Positions 24,358 through 31,602 of a stretch of DNA of 45,757 nt are shown here, piece after piece. The stretch's first letter is position 1, and the number at the start of each line of letters is the position of its first letter. The translations under genes and the position numbers were made by a program. The stretch comes from Spirochaetaceae bacterium (GTDB lineage Bacteria; Spirochaetota; Spirochaetia; Treponematales; Rectinemataceae): the NCBI GenBank assembly GCA_025355995.1, contig JANXYQ010000080.1, forward strand, positions 1-45,757. Reading direction: 5' to 3'. The notes beneath the pieces were generated by a model. The model was not told where the DNA came from. It searched no databases and saw only the letters and a list, made by a program, of their open reading frames with translations.

Positions 24358-25901
24358 GGCCCCCTGGCGAGATCCCCCTGCGGGCGCTCGCGCCGGCGCT
24401 GGCGCTCGCCCTGGCGTTCGCGGCCTGCCGCGCGCCCTCGCCCGACCGCATCGTCGTCGCGGCGAGCGACATCCCCTCCCGGCTCGACCCGGTGAGCGCG
24501 TCCAGCCCGGCCGAGGAGAACGCCTGCGAGCTCGTCTTCGACGGCATGGTGGACATCGCGGCCAACGACTCCGGGACGGCGACTCCGGTCCTCGGCCTCG
24601 CCCGGTCCATCGACCAGGACCAGACGGACAGGGCCTTGTATCGCATAACCTTGCGGAACGCGGCCTGGCACGACGGCCGGCCCCTCGATTCGGAGGACGT
24701 CGCGGCGTCCTTCGCGGCCTACGCCGACCCCGCGAACCGCTCGCCTCGCCGCGAGTACCTGCTCGCCCTCGTCGCCTCGGTAGAGTCCGATGGCCCGCTC
24801 GGGGTCCTCGTGCGCTTCCGCGAGCCGATCGCCGAATTCCGCGCCTGGTACGTCCTGGCCTTCAAGATCGTGCCGCGCGGATACAAGGGCAAGCCGCCGG
24901 TGGGCACGGGCCCCTTCCGCCTCCGCTCGATGCGCGACGGCGAGATCGTCTTCGCCGCCAACAAGGCCTGCTATCGCGGGGCCCCCGCCTCCGAGCTCTT
25001 CGTCCTGCGCCGCGTTGGCGCGGCGGACGAGCGGATACGGGAGCTCCTCCAGGGCAGGGTGGACGTCATCGCCGACACGAGCCCGCTGGACAGGGGCCGG
25101 CTCGAGAAGGCGGGCGACGTGATGGTGCAGTCGTACATGCCCCACGCATTCTACGCGGCGGCGATCAACACGCGGCGAGAGGCCCTAGCGCGGGTCGACG
25201 CCCGCTCGGCCCTAGTCCGCTCGGTGAGCCGATCCTCCCTCGTGCCCGGGCTCACCGACCGCTCCTCGGGAGTGGAGCTCAACTACGGGCCTTTCCCCGA
25301 CGGCCTGCTCGCCAAGGCCCTGCCTGAGTACTTCCACCAAGGCTTCCCCGACAGGCAGGCATTCGATCCCGCCCGCGCGACCCGGATCGCCGCGTCCTCG
25401 GGCCTCGCCGCCCGCAGCGCCCTGCAAAAGCTCAGGCTCGCGGCCCCGGCTTCCTGGAGCGAGTTCGGGACCCGCCTCGCCGCCGCCCTGGCCGGCCAGC
25501 TCGCCCGCTCCGGCATAGGCGCGGAAGCCGCGATACTCCCCGACGAGGCCTACCGCGCGGCCATCGCGAGCCGGGACTACGATATCGCCCTCGTCTATCA
25601 CGAGGGTTACGACAACCTGTTCTCGGGCATATTCGAGCTCTACAGGAGCGACTCGCCCAAGAACGAGACCGGGATATCCTCCCCTCCGCTCGACCTTCTC
25701 CTCGCCAGCCGGGAGAGCGCGATAGAGGCGACCGCGTGGCTATCCGATACCCTCGCCCTCCACGACCTCGTGTCGGAGCTCGCGCCCTACATCCCCCTCT
25801 TCACGGTCGAGAAGGACATCTTCTACCGCGGCGTGAAGGGAATCCTCATCGCTTCCGACAACCCTTTCTTGACCGCCGAGCGCTGGTCGCGAAGCCATTA
25901 G
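24354..25901 (+). CDS. Family 5 extracellular solute-binding lipoprotein (oligopeptide/nickel type)
   Basis: A 515-aa lipoprotein of the SBP_bac_5 family, which delivers peptides, nickel or similar ligands to ABC importers. The N-terminus has a hydrophobic stretch ending FAAC (lipobox, Cys25). Family motifs follow: CELVFDGMVD, the LYRITLRNAAWHDGRPLDSEDVAASF block, and PVGTGPFRLRS. The start is a TTG at 24354 that overlaps the previous stop (TTGA); upstream codons in this frame run through the lipoprotein gene and are spurious. No permease or ATPase genes are adjacent, so it is an orphan receptor. The pairing with the upstream lipoprotein is unusual. Confidence 0.88.
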   Translation: MRPPGEIPLRALAPALALALAFAACRAPSPDRIVVAASDIPSRLDPVSASSPAEENACELVFDGMVDIAANDSGTATPVLGLARSIDQDQTDRALYRITLRNAAWHDGRPLDSEDVAASFAAYADPANRSPRREYLLALVASVESDGPLGVLVRFREPIAEFRAWYVLAFKIVPRGYKGKPPVGTGPFRLRSMRDGEIVFAANKACYRGAPASELFVLRRVGAADERIRELLQGRVDVIADTSPLDRGRLEKAGDVMVQSYMPHAFYAAAINTRREALARVDARSALVRSVSRSSLVPGLTDRSSGVELNYGPFPDGLLAKALPEYFHQGFPDRQAFDPARATRIAASSGLAARSALQKLRLAAPASWSEFGTRLAAALAGQLARSGIGAEAAILPDEAYRAAIASRDYDIALVYHEGYDNLFSGIFELYRSDSPKNETGISSPPLDLLLASRESAIEATAWLSDTLALHDLVSELAPYIPLFTVEKDIFYRGVKGILIASDNPFLTAERWSRSH

Positions 25902-25943
25902 CGAAAGTCGGGCGCCTTAGCCGACGGCTCGCGGCTGGCGCCC

Positions 25944-25972
25944 TTTACGCGCGATCAACGGCCGGCTATCAT
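25944..25972 (+). promoter_or_regulatory. Candidate promoter of pyrH, leaderless
   Basis: TTTACG at 25944-25949, 17 bp, TATCAT at 25967-25972, ending 6 nt before the ATG at 25979. There is no Shine-Dalgarno; transcription would begin at about the ATG. Confidence 0.5.
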
Positions 25973-25978
25973 CCACCC

Positions 25979-26680
25979 ATGACCACGGTAGTGTCCCTCG
26001 GCGGATCGATAGTCGCGCCGGAAGGCCCCGATCCTGCCTTCCTCTCCTCATTCGTCGCCCTGGTTCGCGAGCACCTCGCGGTGGATTCCGAGCGCAGGCT
26101 CATCCTCGTCGTGGGGGGCGGAGGCCCCGCGCGAGCCTGGCAACGGGCCTATCGCGACGCGCGCGACTCAGGCGGAGCGCCCGAGGACCACGACGCCCAG
26201 GATTGGATCGGCGTCATGGCGACGCGCCTCAACGCCCAGCTCGTGAAGGCTTTGCTCGGCCCCTTGAGCCCCCAGGACGTCACCACCGACCCGACCTCCC
26301 TGTCCATCTTCATGGGCCGAGTCCTCGTGGCCGCCGGCTGGAAGCCGGGCTTCTCCACGGACTACGACGCGGTCCTCCTCGCCGAGCGCTTCGGCGCGAC
26401 CCGCGTGCTCAACCTGTCCAACATCGCCAAGGTCTACACCGCGGATCCGAAGCTCGATCCCTCCGCGCGGCCCATCGACGCCATCTCCTGGGCGGGCTTC
26501 CGCGCCATCGTGGGCGACGAGTGGAGCCCCGGCAAGAACTCTCCCTTCGACCCGGTGGCGACGCGCAAGGCCGCGGAGCTTGGCCTTTCCGTGATCTGCG
26601 CCGGCGGACGCGACCTCGAGAACATCAGGCGCATACTCGAGGGCGAGAGCTTCGTGGGGACTACGATAGGACCGGAATAG
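25979..26680 (+). CDS. pyrH: UMP kinase, archaeal/spirochaetal type
   Basis: A 233-aa amino-acid-kinase-fold enzyme phosphorylating UMP to UDP. Motifs: VVSLGGSIVAP (nucleotide-phosphate loop), LILVVGGGGPAR, FSTDYDAVLLAERFGATRVLNLSNIAKVYTADPK and SPFDPVATRKAAELGLSVICAGG. The second and third are typical of UMP kinases of the group found in archaea and spirochaetes (TIGR02076), which is one of the clues to the host. The start at ATG 25979 gives the expected N-terminus. It is the last gene of the plus-strand block and is followed by a terminator at 26794. Confidence 0.9.
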   Translation: MTTVVSLGGSIVAPEGPDPAFLSSFVALVREHLAVDSERRLILVVGGGGPARAWQRAYRDARDSGGAPEDHDAQDWIGVMATRLNAQLVKALLGPLSPQDVTTDPTSLSIFMGRVLVAAGWKPGFSTDYDAVLLAERFGATRVLNLSNIAKVYTADPKLDPSARPIDAISWAGFRAIVGDEWSPGKNSPFDPVATRKAAELGLSVICAGGRDLENIRRILEGESFVGTTIGPE

Positions 26681-26763
26681 CGGAAGGGGGGGATGCGGCA
26701 GCGTTCCCACCGCCCGCGCAAAAACTATCGCCAAGCAAAAGCAAGGACTGGGTCCCGCTTCGC

Positions 26764-26790
26764 GAAAAAAAAAGGACCTCACTTGTCCTC
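26764..26790 (-). terminator. Candidate intrinsic terminator of the long minus-strand run
   Basis: Minus strand: stem AGGAC / GTCCT (5 bp) with a 7-nt loop, then eight or nine T (the A-run at 26765-26773). It lies 144 bp past the dinB stop and follows a stronger hairpin (26794-26813). The stem is short but the U-tract is excellent. Confidence 0.55.
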
Positions 26791-26793
26791 GGG

Positions 26794-26818
26794 CCCGTAG
26801 GGGCCCCTGCGGGTTTTT
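26794..26818 (+). terminator. Intrinsic terminator after pyrH
   Basis: A 10-bp inverted repeat (CCCGTAGGGG / CCCCTGCGGG, one G-U pair) followed by TTTTT at 26814-26818. It serves the plus-strand block. With the minus-strand signal next to it, the 253-bp convergent gap 26681-26933 is a double terminator. Another small hairpin (CCCCG / CGGGG, 26827-26843) lies beside it, and I see no gene in this gap. Confidence 0.8.
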
Positions 26819-26933
26819 CCGCTGCCCCCCGTCTTTATCGGGGAGACGCGCTGAAGAATGGAGGACGGCAGGCTCGAGATGGTCCTGATGGGCGAAGGCC
26901 TATTCGAGTCGAGGGCAGGAATTCGAAGTCGGA

Positions 26934-27419
26934 TCAGCGTTCTCGGAAGGCCTTCGCGTTCCGCTCGATCAGCTTAAGGTGAAAGCCCGTATGGTCGGCG
27001 TACATCGCCACGGTGGCCGCGAGGTCCTTGCGGCCGCGCTCCGGGTGGTTCATGGCCAGGACGCTCCAATCCTCGTCCACTATCGATTCCAGGAAATCGG
27101 CTAGGGACTCGCGGACTAACCTCTGGTGGCGGAGCGTTCGCGAGATATCCGCCCTCGAGTAGTCGAGGCGGGACGCCCAGGCTTCCTGATCCCACAGATC
27201 GACTGCGGAGTCGGGCTGGGCGACGGCCTTGCGGATGCGCGCCCAGCCGATAATGTCTGCGTCCAGCATGTGGGCGACCTGCGCGCGGATAGTCCAGGCG
27301 CCCTCCACGGGCGGGACGAAATCATACGCCTCTTTTTCGAGGCCGGCGACGGTGGCCTCCAGCTCGTCCGCGCCGCGGAGGTACCGCTCAATCAGGGCCC
27401 TTTTTTCGTCTCGCGTCAT
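26934..27419 (-). CDS. DinB family protein
   Basis: A 161-aa four-helix-bundle protein of the DinB/YfiT superfamily. The metal-ligand histidines are in place: one in helix 2 (VAHMLDAD, H50) and two in the last helix (YADHTGFHLKLIERN). Members are metal-dependent thiol transferases or stress proteins, and no substrate can be inferred. The start ATG at 27419 overlaps the TPR lipoprotein stop by 4 bp. It is the last gene of the minus-strand run and is followed by a terminator. Confidence 0.88.
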   Translation of the reverse strand: MTRDEKRALIERYLRGADELEATVAGLEKEAYDFVPPVEGAWTIRAQVAHMLDADIIGWARIRKAVAQPDSAVDLWDQEAWASRLDYSRADISRTLRHQRLVRESLADFLESIVDEDWSVLAMNHPERGRKDLAATVAMYADHTGFHLKLIERNAKAFRER

Positions 27420-28363
27420 TTTACCTTCCCCTCCGCTTCGTCGAGCTGAGCCAGCAGCGCCGCATAACGCGCTCCGTCGTCATCTTTCTTCAGCGCGGGG
27501 GCGAGCGCGACGAGGGCTGTCAACGCCTTGCGCACCGAGGCCGCATCGTCCACCGAGAGTGCGGAATCGAAGGACCTGCGCCAATAGTCCCAGGCCTCCG
27601 CGTCCCGGCCGAGCTTGGAGCAGAGGCTCGCGGCAGCCGCCAAGTCCGTCGGCACGGCCCGGGAGTTCTCGGCCCGCCGGTCCGCGTCCAAGGCGCCGAG
27701 CGCGGCGGTCAGGGCCTCGGCGGTCCTTCCCGCTCCCGACAGGGCGGAGGCGAGGGCGTAGCGGTTGGCCCCGAGCTCAATCCAGCGCTTGGCTTTTAAA
27801 TTCATGGCCTGGGCCTTCTCGAGATCGGCTATCGCCTCGCTCCCGCGGCCGAGGGAGGCCTTCGCTATCGCCGCGTCGTGGATGGCGACGGCGAGCGCCT
27901 TGCCGTCCTTCGTCGCGGACGCGAGCGCTATCGCCCTCTCGAAGGCCTCGAGCGCTTTCACCTTCTCTCCCTGGGCGAAGGCGATCTCGCCCAATCCCGA
28001 CTCCGCGACCGCTTGGGCGGCGTTCGAGAGCGCGAAGCGAGCGTAATCGAGGGAAGCCCGGAATTCGCGGGCGGCCGACCCGGGGTCGCCCGACGCGAGG
28101 TAGGCCCTGCCCATCGAGGCGCGCGAGGCCGCCACCCCGGCGAGGTCGTCGACCGCGGAATTCGCCTTGAGCGCTTCCTCGTAATAGGCGAGCGCCGAGG
28201 CGTATTGCGCCTTGGCCATGAAGCCGTCTCCCAGCTTCGCGAGCTCGGCGGCCTTGTTCCGCGCGTCGAAGGTCCCGTCGGGCGGCTTGGGCGCGGAGGA
28301 GCAGGAAGCCAGCGCCGCGGCGGCGAAGGCGAGCGCGAAAAGCATCGAGCGGGGTCGGGTCAT
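27416..28363 (-). CDS. TPR-repeat lipoprotein in the mla operon
   Basis: A 315-aa lipoprotein. The signal peptide ends ALASC (Cys21). From about residue 38 to 290 it is a run of TPR-like helix pairs (ALAYYEEALKAN, GRAYLASGDPGSAAREFRASL, GEKVKALEAFERAIALA, GRGSEAIADLEKAQAM). It overlaps the MlaD gene by 4 bp (ATGA) on one side and dinB on the other. No MlaC or MlaA gene is seen, so this protein may take a periplasmic adaptor role in the lipid transport system, but that is inference from position. Confidence 0.87.
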   Translation of the reverse strand: MTRPRSMLFALAFAAAALASCSSAPKPPDGTFDARNKAAELAKLGDGFMAKAQYASALAYYEEALKANSAVDDLAGVAASRASMGRAYLASGDPGSAAREFRASLDYARFALSNAAQAVAESGLGEIAFAQGEKVKALEAFERAIALASATKDGKALAVAIHDAAIAKASLGRGSEAIADLEKAQAMNLKAKRWIELGANRYALASALSGAGRTAEALTAALGALDADRRAENSRAVPTDLAAAASLCSKLGRDAEAWDYWRRSFDSALSVDDAASVRKALTALVALAPALKKDDDGARYAALLAQLDEAEGKVK

Positions 28364-29436
28364 TGGAAGGAGCCCTCCCTTAGGCTCTGGCTCATGGGGG
28401 CCTGCTCCGACCTCGCCGGTATCCCGCCGCGCAGGATCGGGTTGTTCTTGAGGCCCGTCAGGACGTCCTGGGCCTGCTTGATGGCCGCCCTGCTCTCATC
28501 GATCGTGACGGCGATCGACGGCATCTGGCCGCTCAGCGAGCTCGAGATCTCCTGCACGTTCTTGAGGGTCCTCTGGAGCTCGCCTATGCTCCCGTTGATG
28601 CTGTCGTAGAGGGCGTTCTTGTCGTCGAGCAGGGTCTTCAGGGAGCCCTTGGCGTCGAGGAGCTTGGGAACCAGGCCCGTCGGGTCGCGGATCGCCGCCG
28701 TCGTGGCCTCCAGGTTCTTCGCGATGGCGCCGACCGAATCGACGAGGCCGTTCGCCTTCGACAAGAGCTGCTTGGCCTGGGATGAGACGTCGGCGATCAT
28801 CCCGTCGGCGTGCCCCACGGCGTCGGAGGCGTTGGTCACGATCGAGCCGAGGGGGCCCGAGCTCTGCCCCGCGATGGCGCGGTTGATCTCGGTCAGGGTG
28901 CGGTTGACGGTGACTATCGTCTTGTTCGCGTTCTCTATCAGGGGATTGATGCCCGCGATCAGGCGGGTGATCGTATCGTCCTTCACGGGTATGTCGACCA
29001 GGCCCTGGTCTATGAGGTCCTTGCCTACGTCCGAATCGGCGAGGGGGAGGTCGCTCCCCGGGGCGGCCAGGGTCTCGCCCTTGCCCGGATGGAAGAGCAG
29101 CTGCGTCCCGAGTCCGATCGGCGAGGTCACGAGCTCCAGGACGGAGTTTTCCCTGACCTTCGGGTAGTAGGTGTCGTAGATCACGATCTCGGCGTCGACC
29201 TCGTTCGCGTCGTTGAGCCTCACCTTGGTCACCTTGCCGACCTGGAAGCCGCGCATCATGATGGCCGTGCCGGTCCCGGCTCCCGCCGCCGAGGAGAATT
29301 TCGACGTGAAGCGGATGTCCTTGGAGAACCAGCGCTGGTTGGCCCCTAGGAGGATTACGCCGCCCGCCAGGAAAAGGGCCGCGACGATGACGAAGAGGCC
29401 GACTATCGTGTCGGCGTGCTTGATCCTGAATCTCAT
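28360..29436 (-). CDS. mlaD: MlaD-like MCE-domain protein
   Basis: A 358-aa substrate-binding component of an Mla-type phospholipid ABC transporter. One membrane helix lies at about residues 10-31 (IVGLFVIVAALFLAGGVILLG). The MCE domain is at about 38-115 (FTSKFSSAAGAGTGTAIMMRGFQVGKVTKVRL, VDAEIVIYDTYY, NSVLELVTSPIGLGTQLLFHPG). A long helical, coiled-coil-like region follows to the end, as in other Gram-negative MlaD/MCE proteins that form a periplasmic barrel. The start is ATG 29436, overlapping the ATPase stop by 4 bp; longer reading upstream runs inside the ATPase gene and is spurious. Confidence 0.9.
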   Translation of the reverse strand: MRFRIKHADTIVGLFVIVAALFLAGGVILLGANQRWFSKDIRFTSKFSSAAGAGTGTAIMMRGFQVGKVTKVRLNDANEVDAEIVIYDTYYPKVRENSVLELVTSPIGLGTQLLFHPGKGETLAAPGSDLPLADSDVGKDLIDQGLVDIPVKDDTITRLIAGINPLIENANKTIVTVNRTLTEINRAIAGQSSGPLGSIVTNASDAVGHADGMIADVSSQAKQLLSKANGLVDSVGAIAKNLEATTAAIRDPTGLVPKLLDAKGSLKTLLDDKNALYDSINGSIGELQRTLKNVQEISSSLSGQMPSIAVTIDESRAAIKQAQDVLTGLKNNPILRGGIPARSEQAPMSQSLREGSFQ

Positions 29437-30344
29437 GGCTCGTCCTTCCCCTCGCCTACGTCGTTTATTATGTCGCCCAACGCGGACATCCCGTCGGGCC
29501 CGTCCGCCTTCGGTAAATCCTCCGCGATTCTCGTATCCTCCGCGAAGGCGGAAACCCAAGCGCCCGCGAGCCCGCCGGCCCAGGCGGGCGTCGAGGAGGC
29601 GCGGGCCTTCAGCCTCCCCGTGACCGCGCGCACGCGGGCCTCCGTCCACGCGGCGGCCTCGGCGTAGGCGCCGCGCGCGGCGAGCTCGCCGCCGATGAGG
29701 ACCGCGACGGAGTCGGCGCAGCGCGAGGCGAGCTCGGAGGATGCGCTCGCCACGAGGATGCTGCGGCCCCGCGACTTGAGGGCCTCGATGATCTCGGGCA
29801 CCCGTTCCGCCGACGCCTCGTCCAGGACGGACGTGGGGTCGTCCATGAATAGCAGCTCCGGGTCCAGGACGAGGGCCCGAGCGAGGCCGATGAGCTTGCG
29901 CTCTCCCGACGAGAGCTCGGCCGGCCTCGCCCGCAGGTCTTGGTCGTAGCCGACGAGCTCGGCGGCGCGCCTCACGGCCCTCTCGACCTCGGCCTTGCCC
30001 CATCGCGGTTCGTGGAGCCGGACGGGCAGGGCCAGGTTATCGAACAGGGACTGGTTCGCCCAGAGGGCGGCGTCCTGGAACACGAAGCCCGAGGCCTTCC
30101 TGAAGGCGGCCTCCTCGCGGGCGGAGAGGCGCGCAAGGGACTTGCCCTCGTACAGCGCCTCGCCCTCGTCCGGAATCGAGATGCCCGCGGCCGTCTTGAC
30201 GAGGAAGGACTTTCCCGCGCCCGCGCCGCCCATGACGAACAGCGTCTCCCCCGCGGCGAGGGACAGGTCGACGCCGCGCAGGACCTCGTAGTCGCCGCGC
30301 CGGGCCCTGATGCCGCGAAGCTCGATCTTGGGTACCGTCGCCAT
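29433..30344 (-). CDS. mlaF: MlaF-like ABC transporter ATPase
   Basis: A 303-aa ATPase powering the Mla lipid transporter. Walker A is GGAGAGKS (39-46). The Q-loop region is GFVFQDAALWANQSLFDNLALPVR. The signature motif reads LSSGERKL, where LSGGxxQR is usual, and Walker B reads LLFMDDP, with aspartate where the catalytic glutamate is expected. The typical Mla ATPase is about 270 aa; the extra C-terminal tail (about 35 residues) is Asp/Ala-rich. It overlaps mlaD and lies 4 bp after mlaE. The altered Walker B may slow hydrolysis, and whether it does so in this branch is unknown. Confidence 0.88.
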   Translation of the reverse strand: MATVPKIELRGIRARRGDYEVLRGVDLSLAAGETLFVMGGAGAGKSFLVKTAAGISIPDEGEALYEGKSLARLSAREEAAFRKASGFVFQDAALWANQSLFDNLALPVRLHEPRWGKAEVERAVRRAAELVGYDQDLRARPAELSSGERKLIGLARALVLDPELLFMDDPTSVLDEASAERVPEIIEALKSRGRSILVASASSELASRCADSVAVLIGGELAARGAYAEAAAWTEARVRAVTGRLKARASSTPAWAGGLAGAWVSAFAEDTRIAEDLPKADGPDGMSALGDIINDVGEGKDEP

Positions 30345-30348
30345 CCGC

Positions 30349-31134
30349 CTATCCCAGGTACTGGATCGCCGTCATGACGACGTCCGCGAGGATGCAGAGC
30401 ATGAAGCTCGATCCCACCGCCTTGATGCCCGCGACGGGCACCTCGGTAACCGAGCGCTCCACCGCGAAGCCGCGGTAGAGCGATACTACTGAGATGATGA
30501 CGCCGAACACCAGGCTCTTGACGAAACCGGAGAGGAGGTCCCCCGGCGTGAGGACCGCGAAGAGGCTCCGGAAATACTCGTCGACGCCGATCGGCCGGAG
30601 GAGCTGGACGACGGCGAAGGAGCCCAGGAGACCGAAGACGTTGAAGTAGACGTCGAGCACCACCAGGGAGACCACGACGCCGAGGAAACGCGGCGCCGCG
30701 ATGAAGGAGATCGGGTTGACGCCTACCGCCACGTAAGCCTCGAGCTCGTGCCCGACCGCCATGCCGCCAAGCTCCGTCGCGATGGCTGTGCCGGACCGGG
30801 CTATGACTATGAAGGCCGTCAGCAAGGGCCCGAGCTCCCGGGCGATCACCACGATGAGGATCGTATACATGAGCTTGCCCTGGCCGAACTCCGCGAGCAG
30901 GGAGGAGCCGATGAGGTTGATCGCAGCCCCTATCGCCAGGGCCATCGCCGCCGCGATGCCCAGGGCCTCGATCCCGGTGAAGAGTATCTGGTTCACGAGG
31001 ACGCGGAAGCCGACCTGCCTGCGGCGGAACAGGAGGGCCGACTCCTTGAGCACCTGGGCGAAGAAGCCCAGGCTGTAGAGGAATTCTTCTATGGCGCCGA
31101 GCGTGGCGCGGCCGATCTTACGGAGCATCCCCAT
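30349..31134 (-). CDS. mlaE: MlaE-like ABC permease
   Basis: A 261-aa inner-membrane permease of the MlaE/YrbE family, with about five hydrophobic segments. The family blocks are clear: FAQVLKESALLFRRRQVGFRVLVNQILFTGIEALGI, VIARELGPLLTAFIVIARSGTAIATELGGMAVGHELEAYVAVGVNPISFIAAPRF and SLVFGVIISVVSLYRGF. It is the first of the mlaE-mlaF-mlaD set, 27 bp after the cyclic-nucleotide-binding gene remnant. The set probably moves phospholipid between inner and outer membranes. Confidence 0.93.
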   Translation of the reverse strand: MGMLRKIGRATLGAIEEFLYSLGFFAQVLKESALLFRRRQVGFRVLVNQILFTGIEALGIAAAMALAIGAAINLIGSSLLAEFGQGKLMYTILIVVIARELGPLLTAFIVIARSGTAIATELGGMAVGHELEAYVAVGVNPISFIAAPRFLGVVVSLVVLDVYFNVFGLLGSFAVVQLLRPIGVDEYFRSLFAVLTPGDLLSGFVKSLVFGVIISVVSLYRGFAVERSVTEVPVAGIKAVGSSFMLCILADVVMTAIQYLG

Positions 31135-31161
31135 CAGTATCGGCCGGAAGCGGGGGAATAT

Positions 31162-31602
31162 TCATCGCGCATCGAAGAGCCCGTGGAGGATCTCCCTCGT
31201 GATCGCGTATAGGGGAGGTATGCCCTCGGTCGGGGAGAGCCTCTCCGAGAGGTTGCGCCCCGACTCGAGCGGCAGGTCGCTCACGTAGTAGAGGAAGCGC
31301 CGCCGGGCGTCGCGCCTTAGCACCCCCAGTTCCTCGGCTTCGAGGACGGCCCGGAGGTACCAGATGCCCTCCATCTCGAGCCCCACGCAGCCCCATATCC
31401 TCCTGTAGAATTGCAGCATGGCCCTGTTCTGGAGGAGGGTGCCGCCGACCGTCAGGAGGGGACCGGCGAGCACGCTCCGCCCGGGCAGGGCGGCGCCCAG
31501 GCGGGCTATCGCCTCGGGAGTCTCGCCGGGCAGGGGTTGGAAGGCATCGTTCGACTGCTCTATGAAGGCGGTCGGCGCTATCACGTCGCCGCGCGCCCCC
31601 AT
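31162..31602 (-). CDS. C-terminal piece of the frameshifted CNB/DUF6909-like gene
   Basis: Encodes the continuation of the upstream gene in another frame: GLMGARGDVIAPTAFIEQSNDAFQPLPGE, then GGTLLQNRAMLQFYRRIWGCVGLEMEGIWYLRAV and a C-terminal YVSDLPLESGRNLSERL block. Aligned with its upstream part, the join is at ...INVIGKAG / GLMGARGD. One G is missing from a G-run at 31607-31610 (C-run on the plus strand). The GLEMEGIWY and G-GTLL segments resemble nucleoside phosphorylase/AMP nucleosidase-type folds. The ATG at 31602 is an artificial start; in life this is either part of one long protein (if the break is a sequencing error) or a dead fragment. Confidence 0.7.
   Translation of the reverse strand: MGARGDVIAPTAFIEQSNDAFQPLPGETPEAIARLGAALPGRSVLAGPLLTVGGTLLQNRAMLQFYRRIWGCVGLEMEGIWYLRAVLEAEELGVLRRDARRRFLYYVSDLPLESGRNLSERLSPTEGIPPLYAITREILHGLFDAR

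Noticed and set aside
28360-30003. 547-codon frame taken as a longer MlaD
   Set aside because: The first 180 codons are the ATPase gene read out of frame; MlaD begins at the membrane helix after ATG 29436.
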